This document shows, piece after piece, positions 7,695 through 15,720 of a stretch of 61,978 nucleotides of DNA. The DNA is taken from positions 1 to 61,978 of the forward strand of contig FR893277.1 in the NCBI GenBank assembly GCA_000436035.1. The letters run 5' to 3'. The first letter of the stretch is position 1. Every line of letters starts with the position of its first letter. The stretch is from Prevotella sp. CAG:732 (lineage in GTDB: Bacteria; Bacteroidota; Bacteroidia; Bacteroidales; Bacteroidaceae). The notes beneath the pieces were generated by a model, which made no database searches, had not been told where the DNA came from, and saw nothing but the letters and a program-made list of their open reading frames with translations. Both the position numbers and the translations under genes were made by a program.

Positions 7695-10600
7695 TCATCC
7701 CTTGCTTTGCATCTGTTCGGCAAATTCCTTCGGGAAGATGCCGAATTCCTTCTTGAAGCACTTCGAGAAGTATTTCGGGGTGTTGAAGCCGACCCTTACA
7801 GCCAAGTCGTTGATGAGGATGTCGGGATCGCCCTCCAGGATGCGCTTCGCCTCCTTCATGCGGATGGAGGTGATGAACGCCACGATGGTCTGACCCGTAG
7901 TCGCCTTCACCTTATTATATAATGTAGAGCTACCCATCGCCATGTCGTTGGCAAACTCGTCACGGCCATATTCCGAATTGCTGATGTTCTTGATTACTAG
8001 TTCCGTGGCACGCATCACGAAGGCCTGGTCTGGGTTGCTGAGGTGCGACTTCTTCTGGTTGTCACCCTCCTGGCTACCTTCGCCCATGCCGCCTTTGACA
8101 GAGGCTGACTGGGCTGCCAAAGCCACCTCGCTCTCCACCTTCTCTATCACCTTCTTGCGGTTGTCAAGGATGGCGTTGATGCGAACCTCCAACTCCTCAA
8201 ACTTGAATGGCTTGGTGATATATCCGTCTGCACCGATGCTGTAAGCCTCCGTTTTGTCCTCCTCCTTGTTCTTGGCAGTGAGAAGGATGACAGGCAACTG
8301 CCAGAAACTCTTGTCTTCCTTGATGCGCTTGGTCAGTTCGATACCATCCATCACCGGCATCATTACGTCGCTCACCACGAGGTCGAGATTCTCCTTCATG
8401 ATGATGTTCATCGCCTGCTTGCCGTTCTTGGCGGTGAGCACATGGTAGTTCTTGCTGAGCACCTGGAGCATGAGCGCCAACAACTCCTCGTTGTCTTCCA
8501 CCACGAGAATCTTGCTGGAGTTCTTGCGGATGAAGATGGAGGTGTGGATAGGGTTGAGCTTGTGCTCCGTATGTTCCTTCTCCTCCTTGGCTTGCTGGAT
8601 GGCAAGGTCGTTGGTCTTTCTGCTGCTGCCCGAAGTGTCTATCTCCGTGTCACGGTAGTCGCCCTTGTGATAAGGCAGGTTGACCGTGAAGGTGGTTCCC
8701 TTGCCCTCCGTGCTCTCGCAGAGGATGTCGCCATGGTGCAGTTTCACTAGGTCGTGGGTCAACGACAGTCCGATGCCAGTGCCCGGCATGTTCTGCTGAC
8801 GGTAGTCGCCATCGAAGAAGCGGGTGTAGAGATGCTTCAACTTCTTCTTCGACATGCCGATTCCATGGTCTTGGATAGAAATCGATGCCACCTCCTTGTT
8901 AAGCGACAGCGAGACGGCAATTTGCCCCCCCGTATTGTTGTACTTGATGGCGTTTGACAAGAGATTATAGAGAATCTTGTCCAACTTATCCGCATCAAAC
9001 CATGCGCTGCAATCGCCCTTAGGATAGTTTTCTGTGATGGTAATCTTCTGATGCTCAGCCATCGGACGGATACCCTCGCAAGCATTCTTGACGAACAAGC
9101 CGATGTCGCCACGGCTCACGAGCAACTTCAACTGTCCTGCCTGCGACTTTCTCACTTCGAGTATCTCTCGTAGGAGTCGGGTAGTGCGGTTGATATTGCT
9201 GTCCATCACGTAGTAGTCCTCCTCATATTGCGGAGCCATGCTCTTGAGCTTGTAGATGGTAGCCGAGATGACCGTGAGAGGGGTGAGCAACTCGTGGGTG
9301 ATATTGGTGAGTATCACGCCCATCTGCAGGCTGTTGCGGGTCTTCAAGCGATCTTTGTACCAGCGCAAGGCGGCAAACAGTCCCATGATGAGCATCAGGA
9401 TATAGATCATGCCTGCCCATCGTGAGGCATACCAAGGCGGCAAAACCTTGATGGTGATGGCGTATGGCAACTCCTGCCACTGACCATAACTGTCGGTGGC
9501 TTTCACGTGCAAGCGATAGGTGCCCGAACTCAAGTTCTGGAAGGTGGCATGGTGCAGTTCGCCATTGCAATACTGCCAGTCGTCGTCATAACCATCTAGT
9601 CGATAAGCATATACGTTCTTCTTGGCATTGCCGTAGGTGAGGAGTGCAAACTCGATGTCAAACTTCTTCACGCTCGATGGAATCTCGATGCGCTGGGTGT
9701 AGGCAGGAGCCTCCTGTGAGATGTCTTCACGCAGGGTAGAGTCGAGTTTGGCGTATGGCTCATCGTCGATGAAGAGGTCTGTGATGACCAGCTTGGCATT
9801 CTGGTGATGTCTTTTCCCCATGTTGGGCGTAGGAACGAAGGAGAAGAAGCCCGTCTTGCTTCCGAAGAAGAGTTCCTTTCCCCATCGACAGCTCACGTTG
9901 GGCGAGAAGAGCAAGTCGCCCAATCCATCCTCTTGGGTGTAATAGGTGATGTTCTGAGGCTGATTTCCGTCTTTGTTCCATACGATATTGGCTAGCGACT
10001 TGCCGGTGGTCAACCATAGGCTTCCATAGCTGTCTTCTTCCATTGCCATCACACGGTCGTCCGAAAGATGGTAAGCCTTGTTCTTCGACTCAAATCGGTC
10101 TTCCACCTTATTATATATAAAGAGACCGCCGCTGTTGGAGGTAGCCCAGAGTCGTCCCTTGCTGTCCTCCATGCAACAGTTGGCATCGTTGACACCGATG
10201 TTTTTCTGTTTCAAGCTGTACTGCTTGTATCGGAGCGACTTGATGTTGCGAGGGTTGCCGGATATGCAGATGATGCCCTCATTGTCTGTAGCCACCCAGA
10301 TGCGTCCTTGCCTATCTTGGCTGATATGTCGGATGTCGCAGCTCGTGAAATCGGTCTTGCCCTCTCGCATGGTGAGGGCGTAGCCTTTGTTGTCAGGCTC
10401 CACCACGCTCATGCCGTTGCGCGAACCGATCCACATCGTCTTGTCACGTGATTCGAAGAGGGTGTTGACGAAATTGTCATAGATGTAGGGAGCGGTGCGG
10501 GTATCCACTTCCCTGGCGTTGCCGTCTTTCGGCTTCACGATGATGCCATAGTTGTTGACGGCAAACCATAGCTCGCCGTTGCTTCTTTCCGTGATGCTGG

Positions 10601-11837
10601 ATATGCTGGTGGTAAGGGTTCGGCTGTTGAGCGACCCGAAGCCCGGAATGTTCTTATTATATAAGGTGACACCCGTCTTCCTGTTGTAGAGGGCGATGCC
10701 GTATGGGTTTAAGCCCAACCAAACGTGCTCTCCATCGGAGGTGAACATCGAATAGACATAGTTGATTGGGAATCCCGCCTTGTTGGTATCGAGGTGGCTG
10801 ATCACGAAAGGTGAAGGCGTGGTGTTGACTTGCACGATGCCATTGTTCTGTGTACAGAGCCAGATGTTGCCATGCCCGTCGCTGGCGATGTCGTTGTTGA
10901 AGTTGAGTGCGTTGTCGCCTATCATGGTGTGCATCTGCCACCCATTGTCCAATTGACTCTCATAGATATAGCAGACACCCTCTCTTGTACATGCCCAGAG
11001 GGTATGGGTGACGGGGTCTTCCGTAATCTTGTAGAAGATGTCGAAGTGGTTGGTCTTGTATGGATACTTGTATATTTTCGGGTTTCTGACATCGCCAGGA
11101 TTGTCGAGGCGTATCACTCCATAGCCCCATGTACCTACCCATAGACGCTGCTTGCTATCGAAGAAGAGGGAGTAGGCGGAGTTCATGTTATTGAGCACGG
11201 GATAGCGCAGGAAGGTATGCGAGCCACGATGCAGGCGCAACAAGCCAGACGACCAAGTACCGATGAGCAGGTCGCCATTTTTGTCTTCCACGATGGCTTT
11301 TACGCTGTAGCCTCCCATCTTCGTTTTCTTGCCATTGGAATCTACAAGCCATGTGTTCTTATTATTAAATGTATAGAAGGTCTCATCCTTAGGGTTGAAA
11401 TAAGACAAACCACCATCGGTACCAATCCATACCGTGCCATCCTTGGAGGTGAAAAGGGTATATATGATACGCTGACTTTCGGATGGAAGAAGGAATGTGT
11501 TGAAAGACCCAGTGCGTTTGTTCATCCTGACGAGACCATTGCGAGTACCCAACCAGAGATTGTTGTCGTGGTCTTCGGTGATGGAGCGTACGGTGTTGTT
11601 GGGCAGAATGCCAGGAGAATAGATGTCCGACTTGTAGGTCTTCACGGTATATCCATCATACGATTTGACACCTGAGTTGGTACCCACCCACAACATGCCT
11701 TCCTTGTCGAAAAACATACAATTATTTTCCTCGTTCGCAGAGAGCGTGAACGACATCAAATTGCGGAAAGGGAATACTTGTGCCTGTGAAGGCAAGCCAA
11801 AAAGTATGAATAATAATAAAATATATACCTGTCTCAT
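7695..11837 (-). CDS. Hybrid two-component system regulator (HTCS)
   Basis: A 1380-residue one-protein signalling system. A signal peptide (1-20) is followed by two seven-bladed regulator propellers (about 25-735, with repeated LWVGT, LWLGT and IWIGT motifs), a Y_Y_Y domain (about 740-800), a membrane span near 805-825, a HisKA domain with the phosphorylated His in NITHELLTPLT near 848, an HATPase domain (NLLSNAIKYNNTGG, DHGIGM, GTGIGLSL), a receiver domain (1107-1226, acceptor Asp about 1157 in VVSDVMMPVMDG) and an AraC-type helix-turn-helix (about 1290-1378). HTCS proteins bind a glycan breakdown product in the periplasm and activate their own utilisation locus. The nearby GH43, DUF2264, GH105 and GH127 genes are candidate targets; no SusC/D pair is present. 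Confidence 0.95.
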   Translation of the reverse strand: MRQVYILLLFILFGLPSQAQVFPFRNLMSFTLSANEENNCMFFDKEGMLWVGTNSGVKSYDGYTVKTYKSDIYSPGILPNNTVRSITEDHDNNLWLGTRNGLVRMNKRTGSFNTFLLPSESQRIIYTLFTSKDGTVWIGTDGGLSYFNPKDETFYTFNNKNTWLVDSNGKKTKMGGYSVKAIVEDKNGDLLIGTWSSGLLRLHRGSHTFLRYPVLNNMNSAYSLFFDSKQRLWVGTWGYGVIRLDNPGDVRNPKIYKYPYKTNHFDIFYKITEDPVTHTLWACTREGVCYIYESQLDNGWQMHTMIGDNALNFNNDIASDGHGNIWLCTQNNGIVQVNTTPSPFVISHLDTNKAGFPINYVYSMFTSDGEHVWLGLNPYGIALYNRKTGVTLYNKNIPGFGSLNSRTLTTSISSITERSNGELWFAVNNYGIIVKPKDGNAREVDTRTAPYIYDNFVNTLFESRDKTMWIGSRNGMSVVEPDNKGYALTMREGKTDFTSCDIRHISQDRQGRIWVATDNEGIICISGNPRNIKSLRYKQYSLKQKNIGVNDANCCMEDSKGRLWATSNSGGLFIYNKVEDRFESKNKAYHLSDDRVMAMEEDSYGSLWLTTGKSLANIVWNKDGNQPQNITYYTQEDGLGDLLFSPNVSCRWGKELFFGSKTGFFSFVPTPNMGKRHHQNAKLVITDLFIDDEPYAKLDSTLREDISQEAPAYTQRIEIPSSVKKFDIEFALLTYGNAKKNVYAYRLDGYDDDWQYCNGELHHATFQNLSSGTYRLHVKATDSYGQWQELPYAITIKVLPPWYASRWAGMIYILMLIMGLFAALRWYKDRLKTRNSLQMGVILTNITHELLTPLTVISATIYKLKSMAPQYEEDYYVMDSNINRTTRLLREILEVRKSQAGQLKLLVSRGDIGLFVKNACEGIRPMAEHQKITITENYPKGDCSAWFDADKLDKILYNLLSNAIKYNNTGGQIAVSLSLNKEVASISIQDHGIGMSKKKLKHLYTRFFDGDYRQQNMPGTGIGLSLTHDLVKLHHGDILCESTEGKGTTFTVNLPYHKGDYRDTEIDTSGSSRKTNDLAIQQAKEEKEHTEHKLNPIHTSIFIRKNSSKILVVEDNEELLALMLQVLSKNYHVLTAKNGKQAMNIIMKENLDLVVSDVMMPVMDGIELTKRIKEDKSFWQLPVILLTAKNKEEDKTEAYSIGADGYITKPFKFEELEVRINAILDNRKKVIEKVESEVALAAQSASVKGGMGEGSQEGDNQKKSHLSNPDQAFVMRATELVIKNISNSEYGRDEFANDMAMGSSTLYNKVKATTGQTIVAFITSIRMKEAKRILEGDPDILINDLAVRVGFNTPKYFSKCFKKEFGIFPKEFAEQMQSKG

Positions 11838-11874
11838 TTGTGTTGTTATGCTTGTTTACTCGTTTACTCGGCTA

Positions 11875-11882
11875 CAAAGTTA
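11875..11882 (-). promoter_or_regulatory. Promoter -7 box of the HTCS gene
   Basis: On the minus strand TAACTTTG (11882 to 11875) fits TAnnTTTG and lies 38 bp before the HTCS start codon. No clear -33 element is seen. Confidence 0.6.
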
Positions 11883-11928
11883 CATACTTTTTCCCATATA
11901 AATCACGTTTCTTGGCTATTTTTAGCAT

Positions 11929-11957
11929 TTTGTTCCATTATTCTAGCGATTTGTTCC
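11929..11957. promoter_or_regulatory. Direct repeat TTTGTTCC, possible HTCS operator
   Basis: TTTGTTCC occurs at 11929-11936 and 11950-11957, a 21-bp period (two helical turns), in the divergent region between the HTCS gene and a rightward orphan reading frame. AraC-type HTCS output domains bind direct repeats, so this is a reasonable operator candidate. A weak -7-like CAATTTTG follows at 11980-11987. Confidence 0.4.
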
Positions 11958-12080
11958 CCTATAATTGCTTAAAAAACGCCAATTTTGCACGTACATAACA
12001 CAAAAACCGATAAAAGGGCTTTGTAAATTGAACTTAAAAAGAATATAAATCTAAAATAAAACTAGCTAACAATATTTAAA

Positions 12081-12233
12081 ATGAGTAATCGCTTTATCAA
12101 ACAATCGCAGTGTGCGATAGTCGGTATTTTTGCTACAGCCGCTTTGATGGGGTTGGGAGTAGTCGCATCGTCTTCTGCCCTGCACGGCATCACCTTCTGC
12201 CCTGCACGACATCCGTTGCTGAGGGTTAATTAA
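12081..12233 (+). CDS. Orphan 50-codon reading frame with signal-like N terminus
   Basis: A 50-residue reading frame starting MSNRFIKQSQCAIVGIFA, with a hydrophobic stretch (IVGIFATAALMGLGVVA, about 13-29) and then an odd tail. It has an AT-rich leader (AACAATATTTAAA before the ATG), lies divergent from the HTCS and downstream of a possible operator, which is where an HTCS-controlled gene is usually found. The 3' part of the frame is made of 22-bp repeat units (12150 onward), so the natural continuation seems to have been lost. It is either a remnant of a secreted-protein gene or a small membrane peptide. I do not recognise the family. Confidence 0.35.
   Translation: MSNRFIKQSQCAIVGIFATAALMGLGVVASSSALHGITFCPARHPLLRVN
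12150..12215. repeat. Second 22-bp-period array, three units
   Basis: Three units start at 12150, 12172 and 12194. Unit 1 contains AGTAGTCGCATCGTCTT, like the core at 5940-5983; units 2 and 3 share CTGCCCTGCACGRCATC, like the unit at 6006. Period and unit types match the array at 5896-6049, so the two arrays belong to one repeat family. Confidence 0.7.
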
Positions 12234-12242
12234 AATGCCTAC

Positions 12243-12443
12243 TTATTTTTCATCCTCTTCATCGTCCCATGTATTACATGCGTTGAAGTCTTTGCCGAGG
12301 ACAATGTATTCATTACCTTCGCTATCGCTTCCTGCACCACTACCAGCAGATACTTTACCTTGTTCTTCTGTGCTTCCCATGATAGGCGTGAGAGCTGTAA
12401 CGAAAAGGGTTGTTATCTGTGGCTGTTGATATATTTTTTTCAT
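12243..12443 (-). CDS. Small acidic-tailed protein, function unknown
   Basis: A 66-residue protein beginning MKKIYQQPQITTLFVTALTP and ending in a Gly/Ser-rich stretch and an acidic tail (WDDEEDEK). Small proteins with a similar MKKxYxxP start are, to my knowledge, common in Prevotella near cell-surface protein genes; no function is known. There is no clear cleavable signal peptide. It starts 27 bp after the separated tail of the large secreted protein and runs the same way, so the two were probably co-transcribed. One Cys lies in FNACNTW. It could be a peptide precursor, but no modifying enzyme is nearby. Confidence 0.6.
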   Translation of the reverse strand: MKKIYQQPQITTLFVTALTPIMGSTEEQGKVSAGSGAGSDSEGNEYIVLGKDFNACNTWDDEEDEK

Positions 12444-12470
12444 CTTGATAGTTATTATTGTATGGATTGA

Positions 12471-12653
12471 TTATTGCTTGACCACGATTTTCTTGCCTTG
12501 GCAAATGTAGATGCCTGGTGCTGTAGGCTGACTTACCTGTACGCCTTGCAGCGTGAAGTAGGTGCGTGGGCGAGTGGGGCTTACGGAGCTATCTGTAGGC
12601 AGCGTGGTGATGCCTGTGGTGCTGCTGTCTCCCCAAATAGCTGCGGCGTAGCA
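12471..12653 (-). pseudogene. T9SS-type sorting tail separated from its protein by an amber stop
   Basis: In the same frame as the upstream gene, after the TAG at 12656-12654, 60 sense codons follow to a TAA at 12473-12471. They read CYAAAIWGDSSTTG, a Ser/Thr/Pro linker, and then the standard Prevotella C-terminal domain YFTLQGVQVSQPTAPGIYIC with the ending GKKIVVKQ. That tail is a T9SS type A sorting signal and has no start codon of its own. The intact gene therefore ran from 15446 to 12471, and one nonsense codon now separates passenger from export tail. Confidence 0.8.
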
Positions 12654-15446
12654 CTACTTAGCGTTTTGTGGGTTGTAGTCAGGGAATTGAGCTGACGAAC
12701 CAACAATCTTCTCGTCGTTGGTAGTTACCTGCTTGCCTCCGCATAGCTCTGCAGGCAAGCGAAGATAAGCAGTGTTGGGACTTGTCTTACCTGTGATGAC
12801 GCGCTTGAAGCAAAGGGTGTATCGCTCGTCGCCCTTCTTCTTGTAGGCAGTGAACATATAGTTGCGATAGGCGATGGTTTTTGTGGCTTTGTCAGCGTAT
12901 TCAGTAGTCTCGATAGTCATAGAGGCGATGGATGGCATGAGGTAGTTCTTACCGATTTCTGCTCCAGCATCGTGCATCTCCTCAAAGTTGATAGAGGGGA
13001 ATTTTTCGTAGATATACTTCTGGTCGGTTTCATCGGCTTCGCCTACGAACTCAAGGTCATCAGCTTTCTTCTTCATCCCTTCGGCATCGGCAGACTTGTA
13101 AGCTAAGATGACACCTGTATTTGCAGGGATGTAATCTATCTCCTTGAGGTGGGCTTGTCCGTTGTTGTAGCTATCTACGATGAATACATGCATCTTGTCA
13201 GGACGCTTGTAGGCAACAGAAGAACTGAATGTGCGAATACAGTTGAGTTCTTCATAGACATCGGTATTGTCGGGTAAAGGATTTGGGGGTGTGATTCTTT
13301 CGCCCAAGGTGTACCAAGCCTTTAGGATCTTGCCAGACTTATCTGTAGTTTGCCAGAAACGAATGGTGTAAATGCCTGTGGGCAGCACAAAGCCGATGTT
13401 CAGTCCTTCGTCACGCTCATTGCCCAAGCCGCCGTAGATAGGGCTTCCGTTGGGGTTGTAAGGCATGATGGGGTTGTTCATGTCCGTGGCATTGTAAGGG
13501 TCGAGTCGCACCTCATTCCAATAGGGCGTATTGACAGCTTGCATAGCTTTGTTCTCATCGTTTTCTACCTTCTGTGCGTCGGTGTAATGTTCTGGACGCC
13601 AAGAGTCCTCGATATAGTTGCGCACATAGGTCTGATTGGTAAGGAATCGGAATCCATAAGCAGCGTTGGCGCCGCCACGTCCGCCAGCTACGTCGTGATG
13701 ATAGAATTGTCCTGTGTATTCCCAGCATTTGGTGGTTTGCTTTTCGGCAGTTTCTGCGTTAGTGGTGATGTCGAGAGCAGTATTTCTCGCCATTCTGACA
13801 TAGTGATACTGTCGCTCTCCGTTCTCCCATTGTCCTTGTCGCCACTCACCGCTGTTGCGGTCGATCATGCCTACTGAGGAGCCTATGAGGTCGATAGACT
13901 CTTCGGGCACGATGGTATAGGTGGAACGAGTGGCATTGAAGTAAACGGTAAACTGCGAATAGTTGTTATCGTCGACATTGGCATTGAAAGCCTGGCTGCG
14001 GTTGATCACAACGGGCACTTCGATGCCTTCGTCGTTGGTTTTTACTTTGACGGGTGTAATCTCTACACAGCCATTCAGAGCGATAGCGTCTTTGCCCGCT
14101 TGCACCTGTGGGCGGATGATATAGTTCCACTTATCGGTAGTGTATTTGTTGCTATCATCAGTGTCTCCCCACTTCTTCGAATTATCTTCTAATAAGGTGT
14201 TGGGGCAGATATTAAAGAACATGGTGTTCATGCTGCTGGCTGGTTTGTTGAGCTTGCGACTATACACGATGTCGTTGGGCTCGCCCACCACGGCATCAAA
14301 TTCGGTGCATCGCTCCATGGGGAAACGTTTTTCAGCATTGTCGGGCGACCAGGTTGCATCGATATTAAGGCCTTGGTTGTCAGTATTGGGATCGTTGACT
14401 TTCAGGAAGTTGCCAATAAGGGTGTAGCCCTTTGCATCATTCGCAATGGCTTGATTGGTGTAGACGGCGACGCTGCGTGTACCGTATGTAGTGTGTTCGT
14501 CATAACCTGTTGGCTTGTTGGGGTCGTGCTCCTGAGTTACGTCCTGATTGCTGCCATACTTAACGTCTGTAACCAACGAATTGTTGAGGCAGATGGTGTA
14601 GGAAACGCCATCACCTTTGGTAAGACTGAAGTAATAATCGTTCTGCGTATTGAGGCAGTTGTTGTACTCTACATAAGTTTTATAGCCTTTAGTTTTGTCG
14701 GTAAAGGTTTGTCGTGTGAAATCAAAACCATCAGCAGAGTGAGGGCGGAATTGGTCGATGATGGTAGTGCCGTCTGCATACTGTTGTCCGTCATCGGAGC
14801 CAGCGATATAGAAATCTACCTTGTCGCCAGCATTTCCAGGCAAGTCTTTGTCTTTGATGCCAATGGTGAAGAGACTGGTGTTGATGGAGTGAATGTTTGG
14901 TTCTTGGTTGCGCACGTTAGTCATAAAGAACTTCTTGGTAGCGCCACCAGCTTTCATGCGCACCTCGTAGTTGATGGTTTTGCCTTCAGCCTCCGAGCGT
15001 GTGATGTCGTGGAAGAGCATGACAGAATGCTCTTTCGACCAGTCGGTTTTGAAGCTACCAGATGTGACGAGATAGGTGTCTTCCGTAACTCCTGCGATAT
15101 CCACCGTTTGGGCGATAATCTTATTGCTTGTCTTGTCGTGTTTGCGGAGGATGATGTTGACGGAACTATAACCAGTAAATGTCTTATAATTCCATGTTTT
15201 TCCTCCGATGTTGACGGTGGGGTAGTCTTCGGTGCTTGGAGTATCCCAGGCTGTGGTGAGTACCTTGCTTTTTCCTGTCTTATCAGTCACCCAGGCATAT
15301 AAGCTAATCTTATCGCCAGCGTTGTCGTGGAAGTAAATTTTGATTTCTTTAGCTGTTTCATCTGCCAATAGATGTATAGGCATCCATAGCAGCATACATA
15401 AAGCAAGCCATGCTCTTCTGTGAATTAGTGAGTAAAACATTTTCAT
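12654..15446 (-). CDS. Large secreted protein lacking its T9SS tail through a nonsense codon
   Basis: Starting at the ATG at 15446 the product has about 930 residues; an upstream in-frame ATG at 15632 is rejected because the promoter -7 box lies between them. A signal peptide (MKMFYSLIHRRAWLALCMLL, ending near LLADET) leads to a beta-rich module with CBM26-like features (KEIKIYFHDNAGDKISLYAW) and then long unrecognised beta-rich sequence with Y/W-rich strands. The end contains YIPANTGVILAYKSADAEG, seen before T9SS tails in this group. The frame stops at TAG 12656-12654, just before such a tail. The promoter carries the same LacI-type site as the alpha-amylase, so a role in starch binding or use is a reasonable inference, not proven. 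Confidence 0.7.
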   Translation of the reverse strand: MKMFYSLIHRRAWLALCMLLWMPIHLLADETAKEIKIYFHDNAGDKISLYAWVTDKTGKSKVLTTAWDTPSTEDYPTVNIGGKTWNYKTFTGYSSVNIILRKHDKTSNKIIAQTVDIAGVTEDTYLVTSGSFKTDWSKEHSVMLFHDITRSEAEGKTINYEVRMKAGGATKKFFMTNVRNQEPNIHSINTSLFTIGIKDKDLPGNAGDKVDFYIAGSDDGQQYADGTTIIDQFRPHSADGFDFTRQTFTDKTKGYKTYVEYNNCLNTQNDYYFSLTKGDGVSYTICLNNSLVTDVKYGSNQDVTQEHDPNKPTGYDEHTTYGTRSVAVYTNQAIANDAKGYTLIGNFLKVNDPNTDNQGLNIDATWSPDNAEKRFPMERCTEFDAVVGEPNDIVYSRKLNKPASSMNTMFFNICPNTLLEDNSKKWGDTDDSNKYTTDKWNYIIRPQVQAGKDAIALNGCVEITPVKVKTNDEGIEVPVVINRSQAFNANVDDNNYSQFTVYFNATRSTYTIVPEESIDLIGSSVGMIDRNSGEWRQGQWENGERQYHYVRMARNTALDITTNAETAEKQTTKCWEYTGQFYHHDVAGGRGGANAAYGFRFLTNQTYVRNYIEDSWRPEHYTDAQKVENDENKAMQAVNTPYWNEVRLDPYNATDMNNPIMPYNPNGSPIYGGLGNERDEGLNIGFVLPTGIYTIRFWQTTDKSGKILKAWYTLGERITPPNPLPDNTDVYEELNCIRTFSSSVAYKRPDKMHVFIVDSYNNGQAHLKEIDYIPANTGVILAYKSADAEGMKKKADDLEFVGEADETDQKYIYEKFPSINFEEMHDAGAEIGKNYLMPSIASMTIETTEYADKATKTIAYRNYMFTAYKKKGDERYTLCFKRVITGKTSPNTAYLRLPAELCGGKQVTTNDEKIVGSSAQFPDYNPQNAK

Positions 15447-15482
15447 CTTTTTACATATTTTGAAATAATCATGTTTTGTTTG

Positions 15483-15490
15483 CAAAAGTA
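15483..15490 (-). promoter_or_regulatory. Promoter -7 box of the large secreted protein
   Basis: On the minus strand TACTTTTG (15490 to 15483) fits TAnnTTTG; the start codon is 37 bp downstream. The LacI-type palindrome centre is 62.5 bp upstream. Confidence 0.7.
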
Positions 15491-15543
15491 GTAGAAAAAT
15501 CAGATTCTTTGTTCTGATATTCAGCATTTTTCTACTTCTTTTT

Positions 15544-15561
15544 TGTGCAAACGTTTGTGTA
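15544..15561. promoter_or_regulatory. LacI-type operator, site A
   Basis: TGTGCAAACGTTTGTGTA contains the palindromic core GCAAACGTTTG typical of LacI-family operators, centre 15552.5. It is 62.5 bp upstream of the minus-strand -7 box at 15490. It has close relatives before the alpha-amylase gene (27288, 27670, 27786). Confidence 0.7.
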
Positions 15562-15653
15562 TGTAGCAATCTGGTAAGCAGAAGCGGTGTGAAAAGGTAT
15601 AAAAAAAGTGTTTTTTTTGTTGTTGATAGCACACTTTATTCATTTTGTTTTGT

Positions 15654-15661
15654 TATCTTTG
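15654..15661 (+). promoter_or_regulatory. Promoter -7 box of the GH127 gene
   Basis: TATCTTTG (15654-15661) followed by CACC fits TAnnTTTG, with a leader of about 55 nt before the ATG at 15721. No TTTG at the usual -33 distance is seen, which suggests that an activator is needed. Confidence 0.6.
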
Positions 15662-15720
15662 CACCGTCGAAATGGTTCGATAGCAAAAACCAACAATATT
15701 AATAACCTAAAGAAGAATTT

